A stretch of 64,000 nt of DNA from CBDFNC01 sp965249895 (GTDB taxonomy: Bacteria > Pseudomonadota > Gammaproteobacteria > Enterobacterales > CBDFNC01): contig CBDFNC010000005.1 in NCBI GenBank assembly GCA_965249895.1, positions 1,054,001-1,118,000 of the forward strand, given 5' to 3'. Shown in pieces: positions 1 to 9,741 of the stretch (position 1 is the stretch's first letter; every line of letters begins with the position of its first letter). The notes under the pieces were generated by a model, which ran no database searches, had not been told where the DNA came from, and saw nothing but the letters and a program-made list of their open reading frames with translations. The position numbers and the translations under genes were made by a program.

Positions 1-428
1 ACAATACAGGCATTCTCACTGTCGAAACTGTCCAGGATCCAGACAGTCACCGCCATTTTCTTACCCGCACTGACAATATAGGCCAGATATTCCTTTCCCG
101 GAAATTCCTTATCGCTAGTCGGTCCGTATAAGCTACCGAAGCCACTTAGCTCGTTGTTGTCAACCAGGGCAACATAGTTGTTGAAAATTGCCCTTGCCCT
201 TATTTCCTCCGCACTCGGGTTGGCGGCGTCCTGGTAGGCCGGCGCCTTACCTGACAATAATTGGGTAATTCCTATCCCTGACATTAGCCCACCTTCCGGC
301 CTGCTCACCTTGCTGGCAGACACGGAGATTTCTTTGTATTTAGTATTAGGTGCCTCGGTATCACCAGCACAGCCAGCTAGCATAGCGCTACCTGATAACA
401 GTGCTAAAGCAGTTAGTTTATTCCCCAT
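1..428 (-). CDS. Hydroxybutyrate-oligomer hydrolase-like lipoprotein, N-terminal part
   Basis: About 142 residues read on the minus strand from ATG at 428 and run off the left edge, so the active site is not visible. The N-terminus is a lipoprotein signal peptide with lipobox LAGC near residues 17-20. The visible part resembles the D-(-)-3-hydroxybutyrate oligomer hydrolase family (3HBOH): a segment around LLSGKAPAYQDAANPSAEEI, then NNYVALVD, and a later EYLAYIVSAGKK plus SENACIV stretch. These hydrolases degrade oligomers released from polyhydroxybutyrate. The family call comes from motif memory without alignment. It lies downstream of ligA in the same direction but about 230 bp away, so it is probably a separate unit. 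Confidence 0.6.
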   Translation of the reverse strand, partial: MGNKLTALALLSGSAMLAGCAGDTEAPNTKYKEISVSASKVSRPEGGLMSGIGITQLLSGKAPAYQDAANPSAEEIRARAIFNNYVALVDNNELSGFGSLYGPTSDKEFPGKEYLAYIVSAGKKMAVTVWILDSFDSENACI

Positions 429-582
429 TTACTCTCTCCATGAATTTATTGTTTTAGATTTTGTAGCAATAGACTCAAGGCAATAACCGGACCAACAATA
501 AATAGTTACAACAATTCAGCAACATAGGCGTAACGAGAGTGCAAAGGAGAGGGGGAAAAGCGGGTTGGAAAAGGAAAGCAGG

Positions 583-610
583 CAAAGTGACCGGATATCC
601 GGACACTTTG
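583..610. repeat. 28-bp near-perfect palindrome
   Basis: CAAAGTG, A, CCGGATATCCGG, A, CACTTTG: the two halves are reverse complements except for one symmetric A/A position. It lies 48 bp past the ligA stop codon. It could act as a hairpin terminator for ligA or as a dimeric protein binding site. The T-tract expected of an intrinsic terminator is weak on either strand. Confidence 0.6.
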
Positions 611-657
611 TTAAATTTACCTGTCCATGATTTAAGACAGTTGTATTTTACAATGAA

Positions 658-2667
658 TTATCGATGGGAGTTAAGTAGCGCTATCAACTCCTCTTCATTA
701 AGAATCTCTACCCCTAAGTCCTGGGCCTTGGTTAATTTCGATCCTGCCGCTTCACCGGCTACCAGATAAGACGTTTTCTTCGACACACTTCCTGCAACCT
801 TGGCGCCCAGCGCCTGTAATGCGGCCTTCGCATCATTACGTCCCAGACTGGACAGAGTCCCAGTCACTACATAGGTTAATCCGGCCAGCGGCTGCTGATC
901 CTGCAATTTTTTCTCTATGACTGGCCAATTAACTCCCTGCACAATCAGGGCATTGATCACTTCTAGGTTATGTTCCTGGCGCATAAAATAGAAAATATGC
1001 TTGGCCACTATTTCGCCCACATCAGGCACCTGTTGCAATTTCTCAGTGCCCGCAACCTTGATATCGTCCAGATTAGTAAAGAAGTTAGCCAGGTTTGCCG
1101 CAGTGGCCTCCCCAACTTCCCGGATCCCCAACGAATAAATAAACCGAGCCAGGGTGGTAGTTTTTGACTTTTCCAATGACTGGATCAGGTTCTCGGCGGA
1201 CTTGGGCCCCATACGCTCCAAACCCGCCAACTGTGACCAGGTTAAACTAAACAGCTCAGCCGGTGTTTGAACCAACTGCTCGTCCACCAGCAACTCGACC
1301 AATTTATCCCCTAGACCATCTATATCCAACGCTTTACGGGATGAAAAATGTTTGATGGCTTCCTTGCGCTGGGCTCCGCAGTACAAACCACCGCTGCAGC
1401 GGGCCACTGCTTCACCTTCGATACGTTCAATACTGCTTTCACAAACAGGGCATACTTCCGGAAACTCAATCTCTTTAGTGTCTTGCGGACGTTTGTCTGC
1501 GACCACACCAACCACTTGTGGGATCACGTCACCGGCACGACGTACTATCACAGTATCTCCGACCCGCACACCGAGGCGCTCGATTTCATCGGCATTGTGT
1601 AAGCTCGCATTAGAAACTGTCACTCCGCCAACAAAAACGGGCTGTAGCCTGGCCACAGGGGTAATTGCTCCTGTGCGGCCCACCTGAAATTCTACTTCTT
1701 CCAGCAGAGTCAGCTCCTCCTGGGCAGGGAACTTATGCGCCGTTGCCCACCTGGGAGCGCGAGCGACAAAACCCAGTTGCTCTTGCTGGCTGATATCGTC
1801 GACCTTGTAGACAACACCATCGATTTCATAAGGCAGCTGACCACGTCGTCCACCGATATCCTGGTAAAACGACTGACAACCTTTAGCGCCCGACTTTAAT
1901 GCCGTTTCTGGAGAAACCGGTAACCCCCACTCCTTTAACTGCTGCAAACGAGCATAGTGGCTGGTTGGCAGATCTGCTTCCGCCACGCCTATGGCATAGC
2001 AATAAAATGCCAGAGGCCGCTGGGCGGCAATTTTGGAATCCAGCTGCCGCAGGCTACCGGCAGCTGCATTACGGGGGTTAACGAAGGCTTTTTCTCCCTT
2101 TTTCAACATGGCTTCATTAAGCTTGTCAAAACCCGCCTTGGGCATAAAGATTTCACCACGCACTTCAATACGCGCAGGAATCCCCTTACCCCTCAACCGT
2201 AGAGGAATGCTTTTAATGGTTTTCACATTCTGGGTAACGTCTTCACCTACCGCACCATCCCCACGCGTAGCGGCCCGTAGCAAAGAGCCGTTTTCGTACA
2301 TAATACTGATAGCCAGGCCATCTAATTTGGGCTCGCAGCAAAACGTCAGCGGCTCATGGCTTTTCAATCGATCAAACAAACGATTCTCAAATGCGTCCAG
2401 CTCTTCTTCGCTAAACACATTATCCAGGCTAAGCATGGGCATTTCGTGAGTCACCTGATTAAAGGCATCCAGCGCCTGGCCACCAACTTTATTGGAGGGT
2501 GAATCCGGGCTGGCCAGTTCAGGGTGTGCCTCTTCCAGCGCCTTGAGCTCTTTCATCAACCTGTCCCATTCGGCATCTGGGACACTCGGATTATCCTGCA
2601 CATAATACTGATAGTTATATTCTTCAATGCGTTGGCTAAGTTCTGCGATTCGTTGTTCTATATTCAT
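658..2667 (-). CDS. ligA: NAD-dependent DNA ligase LigA
   Basis: This 669-residue protein is the replicative DNA ligase. It seals nicks using NAD+ and works on Okazaki fragments and in repair. The adenylation lysine is K114 in the motif CEPKLDGLAI. The four-cysteine zinc finger begins at CPVC and ends with the CSGGLYC cysteines (about residues 407-434). Helix-hairpin-helix segments follow, and a C-terminal BRCT domain occupies roughly 590-669 (GLTYVVTGTLSSLGR). Length is typical of the family. It follows zipA in the same direction, as in E. coli (reverse order of transcription there is the same pair). A hairpin with a T run separates the two genes, so ligA may be transcribed partly on its own. 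Confidence 0.97.
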   Translation of the reverse strand: MNIEQRIAELSQRIEEYNYQYYVQDNPSVPDAEWDRLMKELKALEEAHPELASPDSPSNKVGGQALDAFNQVTHEMPMLSLDNVFSEEELDAFENRLFDRLKSHEPLTFCCEPKLDGLAISIMYENGSLLRAATRGDGAVGEDVTQNVKTIKSIPLRLRGKGIPARIEVRGEIFMPKAGFDKLNEAMLKKGEKAFVNPRNAAAGSLRQLDSKIAAQRPLAFYCYAIGVAEADLPTSHYARLQQLKEWGLPVSPETALKSGAKGCQSFYQDIGGRRGQLPYEIDGVVYKVDDISQQEQLGFVARAPRWATAHKFPAQEELTLLEEVEFQVGRTGAITPVARLQPVFVGGVTVSNASLHNADEIERLGVRVGDTVIVRRAGDVIPQVVGVVADKRPQDTKEIEFPEVCPVCESSIERIEGEAVARCSGGLYCGAQRKEAIKHFSSRKALDIDGLGDKLVELLVDEQLVQTPAELFSLTWSQLAGLERMGPKSAENLIQSLEKSKTTTLARFIYSLGIREVGEATAANLANFFTNLDDIKVAGTEKLQQVPDVGEIVAKHIFYFMRQEHNLEVINALIVQGVNWPVIEKKLQDQQPLAGLTYVVTGTLSSLGRNDAKAALQALGAKVAGSVSKKTSYLVAGEAAGSKLTKAQDLGVEILNEEELIALLNSHR

Positions 2668-2680
2668 TTTTTTACCGGAT

Positions 2681-2708
2681 CAAAAAAGCCTCTTCATGGA
2701 AGAGGCTT
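2681..2708 (-). terminator. Intrinsic terminator-like hairpin between zipA and ligA
   Basis: A perfect 10-bp inverted repeat (AAGCCTCTTC at 2686-2695, GAAGAGGCTT at 2699-2708) with a 3-nt loop is followed, in the minus direction, by a run of six T (complement of 2682-2687). It lies in the 60-bp gap between the zipA stop and the ligA start and could attenuate readthrough into ligA. Confidence 0.75.
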
Positions 2709-2727
2709 GATAAGACAAATGGTGAGA

Positions 2728-3684
2728 TTAATTTACCAGCAACTGGCGGCGCTCAAACTCGCGGATCCGCTCTTTATAATATTGTACTGTTTGTTTGGTC
2801 AACGGGTTGCGGTGGCCGTCTAACAATACTCCCTTTAACTCGCTTGCCAACATTTCAGCGGCATGTAGCATCAGGTTAAAGTTGGCTCCCGGCTCGCCGG
2901 CACAAGGTACAGCCATAAAAAACGACAAGCCGTGGCTTTCAAACTGCTCCATATTGTCGATATCGAAGGTACCTGGTTTGACCATGTTGGCCATGCTAAA
3001 TAAAACTGGGCCAGTACCCGATGGCTCAAGGTGGCGGTGGAATATCTCCATTTCGCCAAATTTAAAGCCCAGTGTCAGTAGCAAGGGTAACAATTCAGCC
3101 CCTGCCAGCACCTCACCTTCTCTGGCCACTACGTTTAATACGAATACATCCTGCGGCTCTTCGCTTAGTCCGGCCTTATCTTTTGTCGGCTCAGCAACCG
3201 GTTCCTGTTTTACAGGCTCTTCCGGCGCCGCATATACAGGAGCTGCCTCAACAACGGGCTCCTCTATTGAGGTATATAACGGAGTTCTTTCAACCTGAGG
3301 TTCTATAACCGGCTCCTGGGTCACAACTGCGGCTTCCACTTTCTGCAGCGCATCTGCATTTAAGCTTGGCTCCACATGATTGTCCTGAGTTGGAGCAGTC
3401 ACTTTAACCACGGGATCCGGCGCCTGGTTTTGCGATTTTTCTTCGTTTGCAGAAAAGTCAATCACTGGCTCTTCATGCGTTTTAAGCTCGGGCCGGCCCA
3501 CCACTCTCACTTTCCCTATCCCATCGGCATCAAATGCAGAGTCGTCTGACCCGTCCACCTTTGGCATAGGTTTATCTTTGAATGTCTTGGGTCTATTTTT
3601 ACGGCTAAGCCATAACCCGTGGAGCAACAAGCCCGCAATGGCCACTGCCCCAATAATAATTAAAACAAGACGTAAATGCTGCAT
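2728..3684 (-). CDS. zipA: Cell division protein ZipA
   Basis: ZipA anchors FtsZ to the inner membrane at the division site. The protein begins with a single N-terminal membrane segment (LRLVLIIIGAVAIAGLLLHG) followed by a basic patch (SRKNRPKTF). A long Pro/Glu/Val-rich linker rich in EEPV and PVVE repeats fills residues of about 45-175. The C-terminal FtsZ-binding domain (about 180-318) starts at DVFVLNVVAREGEVLAG. I chose ATG at 3684 rather than 3696: it has an AGGA Shine-Dalgarno five bases upstream, and E. coli ZipA starts with a similar MxxLRL sequence. It follows smc by about 23 bp, suggesting co-transcription. Confidence 0.93.
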   Translation of the reverse strand: MQHLRLVLIIIGAVAIAGLLLHGLWLSRKNRPKTFKDKPMPKVDGSDDSAFDADGIGKVRVVGRPELKTHEEPVIDFSANEEKSQNQAPDPVVKVTAPTQDNHVEPSLNADALQKVEAAVVTQEPVIEPQVERTPLYTSIEEPVVEAAPVYAAPEEPVKQEPVAEPTKDKAGLSEEPQDVFVLNVVAREGEVLAGAELLPLLLTLGFKFGEMEIFHRHLEPSGTGPVLFSMANMVKPGTFDIDNMEQFESHGLSFFMAVPCAGEPGANFNLMLHAAEMLASELKGVLLDGHRNPLTKQTVQYYKERIREFERRQLLVN

Positions 3685-3707
3685 CGGTTCCTGCATTGAA
3701 AAATCTC

Positions 3708-6700
3708 TTACTCTTGGTCGGTCATTGCAAAAGCTTCTTCCACATCCACTGCCACGATTCGTGATACTCCTGGCTCGTGCATGGTCACCCCAGTGAGGTG
3801 TGAAGCCATCTCCATTGAAACCTTATTGTGACTAATATAAATAAACTGTACCGTACTGGACATCTCTTTTACCAGCGCGCAGTAACGGGAAACATTCACT
3901 TCGTCCAGTGGCGCGTCCACTTCATCCAGCATACAAAAAGGAGCTGGGTTCAAACGAAAAATAGCAAACACCAAAGATAACGCAGTTAGTGCTTTTTCTC
4001 CACCGGAAAGCAAAGTGATACTGGTATTATTTTTTCCTGGCGGCTGGGCCACAATGGTCACCCCAGCGTCCAATAACTCATCAGATGTTAACTCAAGCCA
4101 CGCCGTACCTCCACCAAAGACTTTAGGAAACAGCTGTTTTAAGTCAGAATTAACCTTATCAAAGGTTTCGCTGAACTTAACTCGCGTCTCCCTGTCAATT
4201 TTGCGGATAGCGATTTCCAGCATCTCCAGCGCTTTTTCCAGGTCCGTACACTGCTGGTCCAGGTAGGTTTTTCTTGTTTGGAGCGCTTCGAACTCTTCAA
4301 CAGCGGCTAAATTAACTGAGCCAAAACGCGATAACTTGGCATCTAGCTTTTTTAGCTTATCGCCGTAGTTAAGGTTCAGGTCTGCTTCAGAATAAATGTT
4401 CTTTAACTCTTCAAACTTAGCGCCGGTATTTCCCAGTTGCTCCAACAATAGCGAACGCCGGGCGCTCAGTCCCTGGGATTCCAATCTGGCTTGCTCTAAC
4501 TGGGTTAACCAGGTTTTAAGCTCACTGATACTTTTCTGCCGACCTTCTTTTAACTGCTTAATATTTCTGTCCAGCTGGAGGATCGCCTGCCTGGTGGTTT
4601 CCTTTTCTGTATCCAAAACCACTTGCGCTGCCAGCAAATCATCCAGTGCCTTTTGCTGATCAAGATCGCTGCTTGGTAATCTGATACCGGATTCCACCTG
4701 TTCCAGTTCTTTTCTCAGGATATCCAGGCTTTGCTCATCCCTCGCCAGCAAGGTCTCAAGTTTTCCTTGCTGAGCCTGTAGTTCAGCCTTTTTAAGCTGC
4801 GCATGAGCGCGTTTTTTTTGCAGCTGTTCAATGCTGCTCATCATCTGACGAGAGTTTTCTTTAATCTGACCAAATTTCAGCTGTGCTTGCTCTTTTTGTC
4901 CTACCAGTTGCTGCACCTGCTCGGTTAACACCTCCAGCTCTTGGTCGAGTGTCTCTCTTCTCCGTAACTCTTTGATTAACAGTGACCCATGATGTTCAAG
5001 CTGCTGTGTGATCTCGGTTTTTCGGGCTTGCTGCTCAGCCATTTTCTGCTGCAGCTGGGATCGCTCTAACTGGTTTCTTTGCACCGTAAGTTTCAATTCA
5101 TTGCACTGTAATGAGGCCTGTTTATGCCCCGTATTGACCGATTCCAGTTGTTCTTTAGCTTGCTGTAAATCTTGCTTACCCTTCTTCAGCTGGATCTGTA
5201 GCTTCCCAATGTCCTGCTCCAGGCGAATACGCTTTTGTTTTGCCTCCAACAAGTTAAACTGCCGCTGCCCCTGCGAAACCCAATTAGTGCCAAACCAGTC
5301 ACCGCCTGGGGTGATAACACTCTCTCCCGGCGCCAGTCGTCGGCGTAGTTCAAGCGCCTCTGCCCTCGACTCCGCCGGTATTACATTAGTTAGTAAACCA
5401 TCTGGTAAAGGGCCACTCACTTTCCCTTGTAAACTATCTGACTGAGGTCGCTCCGACGCGGAAAAGACCAGATCCAGGCTTTCCAGTTCACTCAGCTCAG
5501 GGGTTTCCTCCACGTATTGCCCATGAAGCCAAAAACCTAACACTTTTTCTACCGCAACTTCCCAGCCCGGTGCTACCTGGATAACATCTGACAACAGTAC
5601 CGAAAGGGGTAGTTCCGCTCCGTTTTCCCCTTCTATTTGAGCCAGTAATTCAGCCAGTGCCGCCGACTCGGCTTGTAAATGAGTTAAATGATTTAGCTTG
5701 ACACCGACCTCATGCTTAAGGAGCTGGTAGGCTTTTTCCCCAGTGATCGCTTCTCGAGATAATTCGTCCAGCTGGATTACCAGGGTTTGCTGAGCATGGT
5801 CCAACTTATCCTGTTCCGTATTCGTCTCATTCAGCTGCTGTGGGTAGTTACTTTCCGCTATACGCTGCAATTCAGCCAATAGCGGCTGCTCAAATACCGA
5901 ACCGCTGCTGGCTGACTTGGCCGCCGCATCTATTTTCGCGCTTAACTGATGTTGCTGACGTTCAAACTGACTGTGCCGGGCGTTGACGTCTTGAACCTCA
6001 CTCTCGGCTAATTCCAATTCCGCAGATACCAGACGCTGGTTATCTTCGTCCTGCTCCAGCAATGACCCGAACTCTTGCAGCTGTGCATCCTGTAATGCCA
6101 GCTCAGTGCGGGTGAATTCAAGCTCATTCTGCTCATTGGCATAACGCAGCCGCTTTTCAGTCAACTGCTGCTTAAGCTGATCCTGCCGCCGCCCCAGCAC
6201 CAGCTGCTGCTCTCCATAGTGCTTATGTTGCTGCTCCAGCTTAGTGATTTCCGTAGCATTTTGATAAAAGCGAGTCTGTAACGTCTGTTGCTGCTCAGAT
6301 TGATGTCGCTGCCCCAACTCCTGCTCTACCAGTTTGGCTTCCAGGGAGGTTTTGATAACCTCAATTTGCTCTATTTTTTCCTTGGCGTGGCTGGACTTCT
6401 CCGCCCAGCTGTCTAATTTAAGTTGAAGGCGGGCTAATTCAGATAGGGTTTGCAGGGATTTCAGCTCCCTCTGTTGCGCTTTAAGCTGTTTATACTGCTG
6501 GGCTGCCTGCGCCTGGCCTTGTAGCTTAGTCACTTGCTCCGAAAGCTCCTGGCGTATATCGGCTAAACGCTCCAGGTTTTCCTTAGTGTGGCGTATGCGG
6601 GTTTCCGTTTCCCGGCGTTTTTCCTTGTACCTGGACACTCCTGCCGCTTCTTCGAAGAACACCCTAAGCTCCTGAGGACGGGATTCGATAAGGCGGGAAA

Positions 6701-7145
6701 TCATCCCCTGTTCAATAATGGCGTAACTTCGCGGCCCAAGCCCAGTGCCCATAAAGAGTTCGGTAACATCTTTACGACGGCACTTAGTGCCATTCAAAAA
6801 ATACTGGTTGCTACCGTCTCGTAATACCACACGGCGCACCGAGACTTCGTTATAGTTGGAATACTCGCCGACCAGTCGCCGTAAGCTGTTATCGAATATC
6901 AGCTCCACCATAGCCTTGGAAACGGCGCTACGCTGGGTAGAGCCGTTAAAAATCACGTCAGTCATGGCGTCGCCGCGCAGATTCTTGGCTGAGCTTTCTC
7001 CCAGCACCCAGCGCACGGCATCGATAATGTTGGATTTTCCGCAGCCATTAGGACCCACTATGGCTGTCATATCGGAAAGAAAAGGCACCTTGGTCGGCTC
7101 TACAAAGGACTTAAATCCGGCCAGTTTTATCTGTTTTAAGCGCAT
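3708..7145 (-). CDS. smc: Chromosome segregation ATPase SMC
   Basis: This 1145-residue SMC protein organises the chromosome as a dimeric ATPase. The Walker A motif GPNGCGKSN is at residues 31-39. Two long coiled-coil arms rich in Gln, Glu and Leu flank a hinge at roughly 515-640. The C-terminal head holds the ABC signature LLSGGEKALT from residue 1045 and Walker B CMLDEVDAPLD about 28 residues later. Alteromonads and pseudomonads carry SMC here, upstream of zipA, whereas E. coli has MukB elsewhere. The gene is divergent from cysZ, with about 225 bp for both promoters. Confidence 0.97.
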   Translation of the reverse strand: MRLKQIKLAGFKSFVEPTKVPFLSDMTAIVGPNGCGKSNIIDAVRWVLGESSAKNLRGDAMTDVIFNGSTQRSAVSKAMVELIFDNSLRRLVGEYSNYNEVSVRRVVLRDGSNQYFLNGTKCRRKDVTELFMGTGLGPRSYAIIEQGMISRLIESRPQELRVFFEEAAGVSRYKEKRRETETRIRHTKENLERLADIRQELSEQVTKLQGQAQAAQQYKQLKAQQRELKSLQTLSELARLQLKLDSWAEKSSHAKEKIEQIEVIKTSLEAKLVEQELGQRHQSEQQQTLQTRFYQNATEITKLEQQHKHYGEQQLVLGRRQDQLKQQLTEKRLRYANEQNELEFTRTELALQDAQLQEFGSLLEQDEDNQRLVSAELELAESEVQDVNARHSQFERQQHQLSAKIDAAAKSASSGSVFEQPLLAELQRIAESNYPQQLNETNTEQDKLDHAQQTLVIQLDELSREAITGEKAYQLLKHEVGVKLNHLTHLQAESAALAELLAQIEGENGAELPLSVLLSDVIQVAPGWEVAVEKVLGFWLHGQYVEETPELSELESLDLVFSASERPQSDSLQGKVSGPLPDGLLTNVIPAESRAEALELRRRLAPGESVITPGGDWFGTNWVSQGQRQFNLLEAKQKRIRLEQDIGKLQIQLKKGKQDLQQAKEQLESVNTGHKQASLQCNELKLTVQRNQLERSQLQQKMAEQQARKTEITQQLEHHGSLLIKELRRRETLDQELEVLTEQVQQLVGQKEQAQLKFGQIKENSRQMMSSIEQLQKKRAHAQLKKAELQAQQGKLETLLARDEQSLDILRKELEQVESGIRLPSSDLDQQKALDDLLAAQVVLDTEKETTRQAILQLDRNIKQLKEGRQKSISELKTWLTQLEQARLESQGLSARRSLLLEQLGNTGAKFEELKNIYSEADLNLNYGDKLKKLDAKLSRFGSVNLAAVEEFEALQTRKTYLDQQCTDLEKALEMLEIAIRKIDRETRVKFSETFDKVNSDLKQLFPKVFGGGTAWLELTSDELLDAGVTIVAQPPGKNNTSITLLSGGEKALTALSLVFAIFRLNPAPFCMLDEVDAPLDEVNVSRYCALVKEMSSTVQFIYISHNKVSMEMASHLTGVTMHEPGVSRIVAVDVEEAFAMTDQE

Positions 7146-7370
7146 TTCCGACTAAAGGTGTGAAACAAAAAGCAAATTTTAGCAAAAGTGGCGCCATTTT
7201 AATACTCGCCAATAGAATACAGGTGTCGGATATCCAGTGTTATTTAAACTGATGGTTTGCCTGCTTTAACTTTTAGCTGGTTTGTTCCTTCCAAAAATTC
7301 AAACTGACCTTTACCTCTGCCTATGTTGCTTTGTAAACTGCGTTTTTATTTAAAAAGTGAAGGTCTCTCA

Positions 7371-8126
7371 ATGGCAGCTAAAGACATCCAACCCATAAGC
7401 GGCGCCAGTTATTTTTTCCAAGGGTTTCAACTTATACGCCAACCCGGACTGCGCACCTTTGTGTTGATCCCTCTGCTGGTTAATTTGTTACTTTTTGGCG
7501 GCGCATTCTATTACCTCTATCTGCAGCTTGGCGATTTGATCAACTGGATGATGAGCTACGTACCGTCATTTTTGGATTGGTTAAGGTATTTGATTTGGCC
7601 AGTCGCTGTGTTATCGGTACTGTTTGTGTTTTCATTCCTCTTCACCACTTTAGCCAATATTATCGCCGCACCTTTTAACGGTTTACTGGCGGAAAAAGTG
7701 GAGCTTTATTTAACCGGTCAACCGTTAAAAGACGAAGGAGCACTGGCAATGGTGAAAGATGTCCCGAGAAGCATAGGTCGTGAATTCGCCAAGCTCAGGT
7801 ATTACCTGCCAAAGGCCTTGGGTTGCCTGATATTGTTCTTAATCCCTCTGGTTGGTCAGACGCTGGCCCCCTTACTCTGGTTTTTGTTGTCCTGCTGGAT
7901 GATGTCTGTGCAGTATGTAGATTATGGTTTTGACAACCATAAAGTCAGCTTTAGCCAAATGATCGAAACCATGAAGCAAAAACGCACCAACAACCTTAGC
8001 TTTGGCCTGATGGTCACACTATTTAGCGCAATTCCCTTTGTTAACCTGCTAGTTATGCCGGTCGCCGTATGTGGCGGTACTGCCATGTGGGTGGCTGAAT
8101 ACCGGAATAAATCACAACATCACTAA
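7371..8126 (+). CDS. cysZ: Sulfate transporter CysZ
   Basis: CysZ imports sulfate across the inner membrane for cysteine synthesis. The sequence has the family start (SGASYFFQGFQLIRQPGLR) and about four hydrophobic segments: residues near 25-55, 65-90, 140-175 and 200-235. An open frame extends to 7323, but ATG at 7371 has a GAAGG Shine-Dalgarno at 7359-7363 and gives a protein of about 251 residues, close to the usual length. In E. coli cysZ is directly upstream of cysK. Here cysK lies 3 kb further on, with two minus-strand accessory genes in between. Confidence 0.92.
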   Translation: MAAKDIQPISGASYFFQGFQLIRQPGLRTFVLIPLLVNLLLFGGAFYYLYLQLGDLINWMMSYVPSFLDWLRYLIWPVAVLSVLFVFSFLFTTLANIIAAPFNGLLAEKVELYLTGQPLKDEGALAMVKDVPRSIGREFAKLRYYLPKALGCLILFLIPLVGQTLAPLLWFLLSCWMMSVQYVDYGFDNHKVSFSQMIETMKQKRTNNLSFGLMVTLFSAIPFVNLLVMPVAVCGGTAMWVAEYRNKSQHH

Positions 8127-8468
8127 TGGCTTTTCTATACCTATTGCTCGTTAGTTAGTTGCCATCCTGAGACGTCGCTTCTGTCATTCCCTCGCACGAG
8201 GTGGTCCGACATCTGGATGGTCCGACACTCGGTCCAGCGGCCTAACAGCTAGCTCGGAGCCTGCCCTAGGCCACTGGACCGAGATGCTAGGCCATACCAG
8301 GCAAGTTGACAATGACTGGGATCGCTTCAACTGTGGCGGCTAACTTTTGCAGATGGCGCAGCAACAGGATTTGGACTCTAAGAGTATGCTAGAAGAGTAA
8401 ATAGTTGAGTTTCAGGATGGGTGCTAATTAGCACAAGGCACAGAGCTGTTCGTGTAGTCAGTGTCCCT
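8127..8468. other. Intergenic stretch with long inverted repeat
   Basis: This 342-bp gap between the convergent cysZ and HD-GYP pseudogene has no credible gene. It contains a small palindrome (CCTCG CA CGAGG, near 8191-8202), two copies of GGTCCGACA, and a long inverted repeat at 8230-8281. Confidence 0.6.
8230..8281. repeat. Inverted repeat with 15-bp arms
   Basis: The left arm CGGTCCAGCGGCCTA (8230-8244) pairs with TAGGCCACTGGACCG (8267-8281) at 14 of 15 positions, across a 22-nt loop that itself contains AGCTAGCT. It could be a strong hairpin terminator between convergent genes, although no T run follows, or a relic of mobile DNA. Confidence 0.6.
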
Positions 8469-9610
8469 TTACGCAGGCACAGCCTCTATCTGGTGTGTAT
8501 CGGCAAACCCCTCCTTGAACCTGATAAATTCATTTTCTTGCGCGACAAAAGCATCGACCATTGCGGGATCAAAATGTGAGCCCCGCCCTTCCAGGATGAT
8601 ACCCTTGATTTTTCCGTGGCTAAATGCGAGTTTGTAAACCCGCTTGGAAATCAAGGCACCATACACGTCCGCCAGAACCATTAGCCTACCGGATAAGGGA
8701 GTACTCTCCCCAACTAACCCTTTGGGGTAGCCTGAACCATCCCGCTTTTCATGATGAGTTAGGAATATTTCACTGGCATAACGTAAAAAAGAACTGCTAC
8801 CCAGTCGAACCGACGCCACATTGAGGGCTGTGGCGCCGATTTGTGGATGCTGTTTCATAACGGCAAATTCTTCGTCCGTCAGTTTGCCGGGTTTTAGTAG
8901 AATGGCGTCCGGGATCCCAACCTTACCCACATCATGCAAAGGAGCTGATTTATAGATCAGCTCGATATTCTCCGTGGTGAGAATACCCTTATAACCGGGT
9001 TTTACCGAAAGGTATCCGCCAACACTTTGATGTGATTTTACGCCCTAAGAATATGGCCGCCGGTTTCATTATCTCTGGTTTCCGCTAACGAAGCCAAACC
9101 AAGGATTGCCACATCCCGCATTTGATCCAACTCATTGGTTCGTTGTTCCAGGTTACGTATCATACGGTTAGTGCGGGTCGCCATAATACCAAACTCATCA
9201 TTACTGGTGACTGGGACTTGGGAGGTAAGATAGCCTAAGCTCACTGAGGCTAATGCATGGTTTTCATTGAATATAAATAACTTCAGATTCGAAGCATATA
9301 CCACAATAATCGCCAGTACATAGGCCATCATCACGGTCACCACAAAACTCACTTCGAATAAAATGTAATACTCCGCCACTTCCCGTGGCAGCTGACTACC
9401 CACTCCGTTTAACCATTCCAGATCCTTGTTTACTACAAGAAAGGTCACCACAACCAAAATAAGCGCACTAAACGAAGCAAAGGTAACCACTATGGGCCCC
9501 AATAACTAAAGTGGTGTTAAGTTGTCTAAAAAAGGGCAAACCTGAACCCCGTAAAATGAAAACAGCAGGGTTGCTATCAGCAAATGCAAACTGAAGCGCC
9601 GGGTTTCCAT
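8469..9610 (-). pseudogene. HD-GYP c-di-GMP phosphodiesterase, decayed
   Basis: Read from ATG at 9610, the frame encodes an N-terminal membrane segment (METRRFSLHLLIATLLFSFY), more membrane segments, a HAMP-like region and a C-terminal HD-GYP domain. The HD-GYP motifs HDVGKVGIPD and HHEKRDGSGYPKG are intact in the distal open piece (8469-8939), and the membrane part is in the open piece 9038-9502. The gene is broken by an in-frame TAG at 9506-9508, TAA at 9038-9040, TAA at 9002-9004, and a frameshift near 8994-9000. Both TAA codons sit where CAA (Gln) would restore a natural sequence. An intact protein would hydrolyse cyclic di-GMP. Translation from internal starts could in principle yield a bare HD-GYP fragment, but I regard the gene as dead. 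Confidence 0.85.
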
Positions 9611-9741
9611 CTTGGCAAGCATACACGGGTCCTTATCTTTTCTGGCCGCCCATAAAACTTGGCCATATCGAAATGGCAGAAACTCAAATAACGGACAGCC
9701 TCCTTATAAGACCGTATCGAATGGAAAAAATTACTGCAAGG

